The translations under genes and the position numbers were made by a program. Below, one piece after another: positions 7,281-13,266 of a stretch of 23,354 nt of DNA (position 1 is its first letter; every line of letters begins with the position of its first letter). The stretch comes from Oscillospiraceae bacterium (GTDB taxonomy: Bacteria > Bacillota > Clostridia > Oscillospirales > Oscillospiraceae), in contig JAEDKB010000005.1 of assembly GCA_016296045.1 (NCBI GenBank), positions 1-23,354 on the forward strand. The letters run 5' to 3'. The notes below the pieces were generated by a model. That model had not been told where the DNA came from and ran no database searches. It saw only the letters and a program-made list of their open reading frames with translations.

Positions 7281-8463
7281 GGTTTCTCAGATTAACGAAT
7301 ATCTGAAACTTCGTTTTGAAGAGGATGAATTTCTTTCTGCGGTATTTATTCGCGGAGAGATCAGTAATTACAAGCTCTATCCGTCCGGACATCACTACTT
7401 TTCTTTAAAAGATGCAAACGGTGCCATACGCTGCGTCATGTTTAAGGGAAATGCGTTTCGTCTTCGTTTTCGTCCCGAAAACGGTATGAAGGTGATTGCT
7501 TTCGGAAGAATCTCCGTATTTCCGCGTGACGGTGCTTATCAGCTCTATTGCGCGGATATGACGCCGGATGGTATCGGTGATTTGCACGTTGCATTTGAGC
7601 AGTTAAAAGCAAAGCTTCAGGCGCAGGGACTGTTTTCACAGGAGCGTAAGAAGCCTCTTCCGAAATTTCCGCACCGCATCGCTATCGTGACTTCGTCTGC
7701 CGGAGCGGCGCTTCGGGATATGCTGCGGATATTGCGTAAACGCTATCCTCTGTGTGAGGTAAAGCTGCTCGCCGTTCGCGTTCAGGGCGAGGAAGCACCC
7801 GGCGAAATCGCGGCTGCCATTCGATATGCAAATCGGTTTCGAGTTGCAGATTTAATCATTACCGGACGCGGCGGCGGCTCGATTGAAGATCTTTGGGCCT
7901 TTAATGACGAACGGGTTGCATACGCCATCGCGGAGTCGGAAATTCCGGTGATTTCCGCCGTCGGTCATGAACCTGACGTTACAATCTCGGATTTCGTTGC
8001 CGATCTTCGCGCAGCGACACCTTCCAACGCGGCGGAGCTTGCCGTGCCCGATCAGTTGGAGCTTCGGCAGCAGTTGGACGCGAAACGTTCCCTGCTTCTG
8101 ACCTTGATGCAGAAAAAGCTGAAACAGGAACGTCAGGCGGTTTCTTCCCTTGCATCCGCCCGTTCTCTTCGCAGCCCGATCAACTATTTGAACGATCAGC
8201 GCTTGCGTCTGGATTATACGCATCGCCGTCTCGGCGCAGCCTCGACCGCATTACTGAACCAAAACCGAGAACAGTTTGTCCGGCTGACGGCAAAGCTCGA
8301 CGCGATGAGTCCGCTGAAGGTGCTCGGACGCGGCTACAGCGTCACGTTAAAAGAAAACGGGCAACTTGTCAAGTCCGTTAAAGCCGTAAAATGCGGTGAT
8401 AGTTTGACCGTGCGGATGTCTGACGGAAAACTGACCGCACAGGTACAGGAGGTATTCGAATGA
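7261..8463 (+). CDS. xseA: Exodeoxyribonuclease VII large subunit
   Basis: A 400-residue protein with an N-terminal OB-fold domain (about residues 1-100, including YFSLKD and IRCVMFKG), a central catalytic domain and a C-terminal helical part. The diagnostic GRGGGSIEDLWAFNDE is at about residues 202-217, followed by PVISAVGHEPDVTISDFVAD. ExoVII degrades single-stranded DNA from both ends together with XseB, which is coded directly downstream. The length is normal for Firmicutes. The ATG at 7261 has GGAGGG upstream and overlaps the preceding gene by 20 nt. The stop overlaps the xseB ATG. Confidence 0.96.
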   Translation: MQQQIYEVSQINEYLKLRFEEDEFLSAVFIRGEISNYKLYPSGHHYFSLKDANGAIRCVMFKGNAFRLRFRPENGMKVIAFGRISVFPRDGAYQLYCADMTPDGIGDLHVAFEQLKAKLQAQGLFSQERKKPLPKFPHRIAIVTSSAGAALRDMLRILRKRYPLCEVKLLAVRVQGEEAPGEIAAAIRYANRFRVADLIITGRGGGSIEDLWAFNDERVAYAIAESEIPVISAVGHEPDVTISDFVADLRAATPSNAAELAVPDQLELRQQLDAKRSLLLTLMQKKLKQERQAVSSLASARSLRSPINYLNDQRLRLDYTHRRLGAASTALLNQNREQFVRLTAKLDAMSPLKVLGRGYSVTLKENGQLVKSVKAVKCGDSLTVRMSDGKLTAQVQEVFE

Positions 8464-8690
8464 AAGAACAATCCATGACTTTTGAAGCGTCATTGAAACG
8501 CCTGGATGAGATTGTCAGCCGAATGGAACGCGGCGATGTTCCTCTGGAAGAAGCGCTCTCCCTGTTTGAAGAAGGGACAGCCCTGGTGAAATCATGCACA
8601 AAGCTGCTGGATGAGGCGGAGCTGAAGATCGTCCGGCTTACCAAAGGGAACGACGGTGCGCCGGAGGAAACGGAGTTTACAGATGAATGA
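8460..8690 (+). CDS. xseB: Exodeoxyribonuclease VII small subunit
   Basis: A 76-residue helical protein with the XseB signature: FEASLKRLDEIVSRMERGDV, then PLEEALSLFEEG and a C-terminal helix with KLLDEAELKI. It binds the C-terminal helices of XseA. AGGAGG lies 7 nt before the ATG, which is coupled to the xseA stop (ATGA). It overlaps ispA by 8 nt. Confidence 0.96.
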   Translation: MKEQSMTFEASLKRLDEIVSRMERGDVPLEEALSLFEEGTALVKSCTKLLDEAELKIVRLTKGNDGAPEETEFTDE

Positions 8691-9543
8691 TCTCATGCAG
8701 CGGTATATGGACCGCACGGAAGAATACTTAGCTCGTTGTTTTACCAATGACGTGCCGCAGAAAAAACTGTTTGAAGCGATGCGCTACAGCCTGCTTGCGG
8801 GCGGAAAACGCCTGCGTCCGGTCATGGTACTGGCATTTTGTGAGCTGTGCGGCGGAAATGCCGAAAATGCGCTGCCGTTTGCTGCGGCACTGGAAATGGT
8901 ACATACCTACAGCCTGATCCATGATGATCTTCCCTGTATGGACAATGACGATTATCGGCGCGGAAAACTCACAAACCACCGTGTGTTTGGAGAAGCAACG
9001 GCGGTTCTTGCAGGAGATGGGCTTCTGACGGCCGCCTTTGGGCAGTTGGCATCTGCAAAACTTCCTGCGGAGCGGATCGTGGAAGCCGTGCGTGTGCTTT
9101 CTCTCTGCGCCGGAGAAATGGGAATGGTGGGCGGACAGGTGCTGGATATGGATGCCGAAACGCGCATCTGTACGGAGCAGGAAGTCATAGACATCCAATC
9201 CAGAAAGACCGGCGCGCTGATCAGTGCAGCCTGCCAGCTCGGCGTGATTGCCGCCGGAGGAAGCTCAAAACAGCAGACTGCGGCAGCGCAGTATGCCGAT
9301 TCCCTGGGCTTGGCTTTTCAGATTCAGGATGATATTCTCGATGTGATCGGCGATGCGGGCAAACTCGGCAAAGCAACCGGTGTGGACAAAAACAAGAATA
9401 CCTTTGTCCGTCTTTACGGTGTAGAGACCTGCAAGGAGATGGTCGCAAGGGAAACGGAAAAGGCGGTTCACGCACTGGATTCGTTTGACAATGCCGATTT
9501 TTTGATCGGACTGGCACGCGAGCTTGTGCATCGAGAATTCTGA
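8683..9543 (+). CDS. ispA: Polyprenyl (farnesyl/geranyl) diphosphate synthase, IspA type
   Basis: A 286-residue trans-prenyltransferase that condenses isopentenyl diphosphate with allylic diphosphates. Seen: GGKRLRP (about 40-46), the first Asp-rich motif HDDLPCMDND (80-89), GDGLL (111-115), and the second Asp-rich motif QDDILD (215-220), followed by the K-G-K type loop GKLGKATGVDKNKNT. The first Asp-rich motif has the two-residue insertion of bacterial farnesyl diphosphate synthases. The start at 8683 follows GGAG with 7-nt spacing. A GTG at 8656 inside xseB would add nine basic residues and is less likely. The dxs gene that often follows ispA is absent; sigK follows instead. Confidence 0.93.
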   Translation: MNDLMQRYMDRTEEYLARCFTNDVPQKKLFEAMRYSLLAGGKRLRPVMVLAFCELCGGNAENALPFAAALEMVHTYSLIHDDLPCMDNDDYRRGKLTNHRVFGEATAVLAGDGLLTAAFGQLASAKLPAERIVEAVRVLSLCAGEMGMVGGQVLDMDAETRICTEQEVIDIQSRKTGALISAACQLGVIAAGGSSKQQTAAAQYADSLGLAFQIQDDILDVIGDAGKLGKATGVDKNKNTFVRLYGVETCKEMVARETEKAVHALDSFDNADFLIGLARELVHREF

Positions 9544-9568
9544 TAAAAACGGACATATGGACTTGCAG

Positions 9569-9592
9569 CCTCCGAATATGCTGATTCGGAGG
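9569..9592 (+). promoter_or_regulatory. Hairpin sequestering the sigK Shine-Dalgarno sequence
   Basis: CCTCCGAAT at 9569-9577 and ATTCGGAGG at 9584-9592 form a perfect 9-bp stem with the 6-nt loop ATGCTG. The 3' arm contains the GGAGG that is the only plausible ribosome site for the sigK ATG at 9600. TGCA 9564-9567 and TGCA 9597-9600 could extend the structure up to the start codon. No T-run follows, so it is not a terminator. Translational control of sigK is inferred. Confidence 0.6.
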
Positions 9593-9599
9593 TGGTTGC

Positions 9600-10286
9600 A
9601 TGCTGGGTGCGGCTGTCTGGCTTATGCTGAGCAGTATCCTCTATTCTCTTCGGCTTTCCAACGGAACCGGCTCATTTCCGAAACCGCTGAGCGCAAAGGA
9701 GGAGCAGCATTATCTTTCGCTTGCCGCGCAGGGAGACTTAGATGCGCGAAATATTCTGATTGAACGGAATCTGCGTCTGGTCGCCCACATCATGAAAAAA
9801 TACTACACACAGACCTCCGATCAGGAAGATCTTATCTCGATCGGAACGATCGGTCTGATTAAAGGAATTTCGACCTTTGATTCTTCCAAGGGTGCGCGTC
9901 TTGCAACCTATGCGGCGCGGTGTGTCGAGAACGAAATTCTGATGTACTTCCGCAGTCAGAAGAAGAGCGCGTCCGATGTTTCTCTGTCCGATTATATTGA
10001 AACAGGGAAGGATGGAACGGCGCTTTCGCTGATGGATGTCATCTGCTCGGACGATGATTTGTTTGAGCAACTGTCCGATAAAGAAATTTACGCAAAGCTC
10101 TATGAGATGATCGACAGTCATTTGGATCCGCGGGAAAAGAAGATTATCATTATGCGTTACGGAATCGGAAATCAAAAGCCCCTGACGCAGAGAGAAATTG
10201 CACAACAGTGCGGAATCAGTCGAAGCTATGTCAGCAGAATTGAGAAAAAAGCGCTTCAAAAGCTGGAAAGGGCACTGTCGGAATAA
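9600..10286 (+). CDS. sigK: RNA polymerase sporulation sigma factor SigK (pro-sigma-K), intact
   Basis: A 228-residue sigma-70 family factor directing late mother-cell genes for coat and cortex. The N-terminus is a hydrophobic pro-sequence (MLGAAVWLMLSSILYS) followed by FPKPLS at 26-31, which aligns with FPQPLS of B. subtilis pro-sigma-K. Cleavage is therefore expected near residue 20. Region 2 contains RNLRLVAHIMKKY, EDLISIGTIGLIKGISTFD and ENEILMYFRSQKK. Region 4 has the helix-turn-helix LTQREIAQQCGISRSYVSRIE. The reading frame is continuous, with no skin-type intervening element. It starts 56 nt after ispA. I see no convincing sigma-E promoter in that gap. Confidence 0.93.
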   Translation: MLGAAVWLMLSSILYSLRLSNGTGSFPKPLSAKEEQHYLSLAAQGDLDARNILIERNLRLVAHIMKKYYTQTSDQEDLISIGTIGLIKGISTFDSSKGARLATYAARCVENEILMYFRSQKKSASDVSLSDYIETGKDGTALSLMDVICSDDDLFEQLSDKEIYAKLYEMIDSHLDPREKKIIIMRYGIGNQKPLTQREIAQQCGISRSYVSRIEKKALQKLERALSE

Positions 10287-10300
10287 CAGAGGAATCAAAA

Positions 10301-10849
10301 ATGAACGCATGGAAGCATTTTTGCACAATAACAAAACATCGGTGGGCTGTCAGAAAAGGCTGTTTTGCGGTCGGCCTGTATTGGCAGGGCTTGACGCATG
10401 ATTTGTCGAAGTATTCTCCGGCTGAATTTATCAGCGGTGTAAAATACTATCAAGGCACCAGAAGCCCAAATTCCCGCGAACGTGAATTGATCGGCTATTC
10501 GACTGCGTGGATGCACCACAAGGGCAGAAACAAGCATCATTTTGAATACTGGACCGATCTGAATATTGAGACAAAATGCTATGCGCCTGTCCGGATGCCC
10601 CGCAAATATTTTGTGGAAATGTGCATGGATCGAATTGCCGCTTGCAAAATCTATCACGGAAAAGATTATAGGGACGGCGATGCGCTGGAGTATTTTTTGC
10701 GTTCGCTTGAAATCCGCGATGTTTCCATGATGCACCCGGAAACAAAGAACCAACTGATCTTCATCCTGACGATGCTCCGCGATAACGGAGAAGAAGAAAC
10801 CTTCCGCTTTATCCGCGATGTCGTTCTGAAGGGCAAGCCGTTTGCATAA
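10301..10849 (+). CDS. DUF5662 family protein, possible HD-like metal-dependent hydrolase
   Basis: A 182-residue soluble protein resembling the DUF5662 family, which is of unknown function (some members are misnamed catalase). Visible conserved residues are H13, LTHDLSKYSP (H33, D34), AWMHHKGRNKHHFEYW (H72, H73, H79, H80) and D110 in MCMDRIAA. The order H...HD...HH...D recalls HD-domain phosphohydrolases, so a metal-dependent phosphohydrolase is possible. That is inference only. It starts 14 nt after sigK with a good AGAGGA site and ends before a strong terminator, so it is probably cotranscribed with sigK. Confidence 0.75.
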   Translation: MNAWKHFCTITKHRWAVRKGCFAVGLYWQGLTHDLSKYSPAEFISGVKYYQGTRSPNSRERELIGYSTAWMHHKGRNKHHFEYWTDLNIETKCYAPVRMPRKYFVEMCMDRIAACKIYHGKDYRDGDALEYFLRSLEIRDVSMMHPETKNQLIFILTMLRDNGEEETFRFIRDVVLKGKPFA

Positions 10850-10897
10850 GCATCAATTCTTCTTTGTTCGGTGTATTTGCATCTCACTTGAAAAGAT

Positions 10898-10937
10898 AAA
10901 TCCCGACTGAAAGAAAGCCTCTTTCAGTCGGGATTTT
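10898..10937. terminator. Bidirectional terminator between DUF5662 gene and CobW operon
   Basis: Bases 10898-10913 pair perfectly with 10921-10936 (16 bp including AAA/TTT ends) around a 7-nt loop. On the plus strand TTTT follows at 10934-10937. On the minus strand the stem is followed by a T-rich stretch (ATTTATCTTTT). It serves the two converging transcripts. Confidence 0.9.
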
Positions 10938-10950
10938 GCGTATGCTGCAA

Positions 10951-11886
10951 TCAAAAGGTTGCGACCTCGTTTGCAGGCGCTTGTGCCGGCTCAACAGAAA
11001 TTGCGGTCAATACAGGGCCGATTCCGCGGTAGATTGCATGGAAACGTGTGGTGACAGAGGCCGTAACCATCACCCAATCACGGGCGTGTAGCTGATCTGA
11101 GCGGTCATATTTACATGGCATCCCCATAAACTGAATATCTTCCACACAGCAAGTCATCACAAACCGTCCCGGGGCAAAAAAACCGTCCCGGTCTTTTTTC
11201 AGACGGGCAACCTGTGCCTTGAATTTCACGGTTTTACCGTTATATTTTTTGGGATCCTCGCTGATATCGCGATACCAAAGCGCAAAATCATCATCGGCAA
11301 TTTCAACAACCGGAGCGTTGATATCAAAGGGGAGCGGATCTTCAATGTTGTCAAAGTCGGCGCGTCCATTCGTGTATTCATACATAATTCCGACACGGCG
11401 GTTCAGCGCACGGGCAAGTTTATGCAGCGGCATGATATCCGAACCGACCGGAACGCGGTTAAAAACAACCATTTCACATCCGGAAAGCTTGTCTACAACC
11501 AAAGAGCGCATATTGGCATTGTAGCTCATAATGGTTGAGCCGTCGGCAAACATAACCTCCTGCGCGATCTGCCACGCTTCCGGCATTTTCTGATAAAATG
11601 GCCCGATTTGAAGCATACCGTTCAGTTCAACGACAACACGCTCCGCACGGTGCTTGCGAAACAGCGCTTCAAGCTCCTCGGTTGTAACGGCTTCCTGGTC
11701 GATTACTTCGGGATAGACGTGCTGATAGGGATACTTGGATATATCGTATTCCTCTTCGCCCTCTTCGCAGATGAGCAGAAGCGTGCGTTCACCGGCATTA
11801 AACCGTTCGTCACAAAGCGTTTCCTGTATGAATTTGGTTTTTCCGGAATCCAGAAAACCGGTAAAAGAATATACGGGAATTGGCAT
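10951..11886 (-). CDS. G3E-type GTPase (CobW-like) fused to YcgQ/DUF1980-like domain
   Basis: A 311-residue protein in two parts. Residues 1 to about 165 form a G3E/CobW-like P-loop domain with GFLDSGKT at 10-17, ELNG at 87-90 (in place of the usual E-x-x-G of COG0523) and FNRVP at 142-146 where NKxD is expected. There is no CxCC motif. Residues about 195-300 resemble the YcgQ/TIGR03943 (DUF1980) domain: YNGKTVKFKAQVARL, then APGRFVMTCCVEDIQFMG. In other Firmicutes YcgQ pairs with a permease (YcgR) and with CobW proteins in metal-linked loci. No permease is present here. AAGGAG overlaps the stop of the upstream cobW gene 10 nt away, so the two form an operon. Confidence 0.72.
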   Translation of the reverse strand: MPIPVYSFTGFLDSGKTKFIQETLCDERFNAGERTLLLICEEGEEEYDISKYPYQHVYPEVIDQEAVTTEELEALFRKHRAERVVVELNGMLQIGPFYQKMPEAWQIAQEVMFADGSTIMSYNANMRSLVVDKLSGCEMVVFNRVPVGSDIMPLHKLARALNRRVGIMYEYTNGRADFDNIEDPLPFDINAPVVEIADDDFALWYRDISEDPKKYNGKTVKFKAQVARLKKDRDGFFAPGRFVMTCCVEDIQFMGMPCKYDRSDQLHARDWVMVTASVTTRFHAIYRGIGPVLTAISVEPAQAPANEVATF

Positions 11887-11896
11887 GGTGTTCTCC

Positions 11897-13087
11897 TTAT
11901 ACTCCGAACAGAGCGGCGATTTCGTCGTCCTTCAGCTTAGAGCCGATGACGCACAGGCGGCCGGTAACTGCAGCGCAGCCGCTGCGCACATCAATTTCTC
12001 CGGGAACATGGTCAAAATGCAGCCAGCTTCCGTCGGTGCAAGGCACAATGCCTTTTGCGCGCAGGACAATTCCGTAGCTTTCGTCCTGATCCAGAGCGCG
12101 AAGAATACTCTCAATCTCCTCCTGTGTAAACTTTTTGGGCGTTTCAACGCCCCAGCTCTGGAAGATTTCATCTGCATCATGTCCATGATGATGGTGATGG
12201 TGATGTTCATGCGCTTCCTCATCATGATGATGGTGGCAGGAACAGTCGGGATCATCACATTCCTCACCGTCATGGTGATGGTGGTGATGTTCATGTTCGT
12301 GTGCTTCATCGTCGTCATGGTGGTGATGATGCTCGTGCGATTCATCATGGTGGTGGTGATGGTGTTCATGCTCATGCGCGTCATCGTCGTCATGATGGTG
12401 ATGGTGGCAGGAGCAGTCGGGATCGTCGCATTCCTCGTCGTCCTCGTGCCGATGCTGATGCTCGATCATCTGAGAAAGCTCTTCGGTCAAAGAATTCTGA
12501 TGCTCCATTGCGTCCAGAATCTGCTTACCGCTGAGCTGATCCCACGGGGTTGTGATAATCACCGCATTTTTGTTGTGCTCACGCAGCAGGGAAACGGCTG
12601 TGTCGAGCTTGTCCTCTGAAATCGAACCGGTGCGGCTGAGAATGATTGCAGAGGCAGTTTCCACCTGATTGCTGTAGAATTCACCGAAATTTTTCAAATA
12701 TACCTTGCATTTGTTGGCATCAGCTACGGTAACAAAGCAGCCGAGTGCAACATCATCCGTCAGAACCCGCCGGACGGCGGCAATGACATCGCTGAGTTTT
12801 CCGACACCGGAAGGCTCAATCAGAATACGGTCGGGGTGAAAATCGGAAATGACCTTTGTCAGAGCTTTACCGAAATCACCGACGAGAGAGCAGCAGATGC
12901 AGCCGGAGTTCATCTCATTGACCTGAATGCCGGCTTCCTGCATAAAGCCGCCGTCAATGCCGATTTCGCCGAACTCATTTTCAATCAGGACGATCTGCTG
13001 CCCGACATAGGCTTCTTTAATCATTTTTTTGATTAAAGTGGTTTTGCCGGCACCTAAAAAGCCGGAATAAATATCGATGGTTGTCAT
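11897..13087 (-). CDS. CobW/COG0523 G3E GTPase with large His-rich metal-binding insert
   Basis: A 396-residue G3E GTPase. Walker A GFLGAGKTT is at 9-17, ENEFGEIGIDG at 36-46, the metal-binding CICC of COG0523 at 63-66, and EPSG at 91-94. The usual NKxD is SRTG at 151-154. Residues about 210-303 form an insert with about 43 His plus many Asp/Glu and two EECDDPDCSC motifs (218-227 and 275-284). The C-terminal CobW_C domain runs from about 335 to 396. Family members are metallochaperones or metal insertases, and Zn is the most common metal for His-rich ones. The metal here is inferred, not shown. It is the first gene of a two-gene operon with its own strong promoter. Confidence 0.9.
   Translation of the reverse strand: MTTIDIYSGFLGAGKTTLIKKMIKEAYVGQQIVLIENEFGEIGIDGGFMQEAGIQVNEMNSGCICCSLVGDFGKALTKVISDFHPDRILIEPSGVGKLSDVIAAVRRVLTDDVALGCFVTVADANKCKVYLKNFGEFYSNQVETASAIILSRTGSISEDKLDTAVSLLREHNKNAVIITTPWDQLSGKQILDAMEHQNSLTEELSQMIEHQHRHEDDEECDDPDCSCHHHHHDDDDAHEHEHHHHHHDESHEHHHHHDDDEAHEHEHHHHHHDGEECDDPDCSCHHHHDEEAHEHHHHHHHGHDADEIFQSWGVETPKKFTQEEIESILRALDQDESYGIVLRAKGIVPCTDGSWLHFDHVPGEIDVRSGCAAVTGRLCVIGSKLKDDEIAALFGV
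12179..12460 (-). repeat. Repeat-built His-rich coding segment in the cobW gene
   Basis: The codons for residues 210-303 contain a 171-bp (57-residue) direct duplication: the EECDDPDCSC copies start at residues 218 and 275. Inside it is a shorter 75-bp (25-residue) period, with AHEHEHHHHHHD ending at residues 248 and 273. The copies differ at silent positions (for example CAGTCGGGATCAT against CAGTCGGGATCGT on the plus strand), so the duplication is not very recent. Confidence 0.8.
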
Positions 13088-13140
13088 TTTCTAATCTGCT
13101 TCCTTTCAAAACCTGTCATGGTTATCAAAAATTCCAATAT

Positions 13141-13169
13141 ATTATACCACTGTTCCTGTTATGATGCAA
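13141..13169 (-). promoter_or_regulatory. Predicted sigma-A promoter of the cobW operon
   Basis: On the minus strand TTGCAT (13164-13169) and a perfect TATAAT (13141-13146) are separated by 17 nt, with TGG before the -10. The leader to the ATG at 13087 is about 50 nt. I see no palindrome matching the usual Zur box in this region. Confidence 0.75.
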
Positions 13170-13207
13170 GCAAAGTATCGACAACAAAACAGAAAAAAAG
13201 AATCCGG

Positions 13208-13235
13208 TTGCATTTTTTACAAAAAATGCTATACT
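13208..13235 (+). promoter_or_regulatory. Predicted sigma-A promoter of the LtaS-like gene, with palindromic spacer
   Basis: TTGCAT at 13208-13213 and TATACT at 13230-13235 are separated by 16 nt. TGC directly before gives an extended -10. The spacer is almost filled by the inverted repeat GCATTTTTT (13210-13218) and AAAAAATGC (13221-13229). AAAGGAGGG follows before the ATG at 13267. Confidence 0.7.
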
Positions 13236-13266
13236 GAAAGCAAATTCGCGAAAGGAGGGATACCGG

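Noticed and set aside
9544..9568. Sigma-E promoter (CATATGGA) directly before sigK
   Set aside because: Only about half of the -10 bases match and no good -35 element is present.
12179..12460. Repetitive CAT/GAT-rich DNA that looks at first like a CRISPR array or minisatellite
   Set aside because: The repeats are in frame with the CobW protein, have no constant repeat with unique spacers, and differ mostly at silent positions.
11735..12619. Long plus-strand open frame coding a Met/Val-rich hydrophobic protein
   Set aside because: It is the antisense of the two cobW genes; the Met/Val runs come from reading His/Asp codons backwards, and the frame crosses the gene junction without an own ribosome site.
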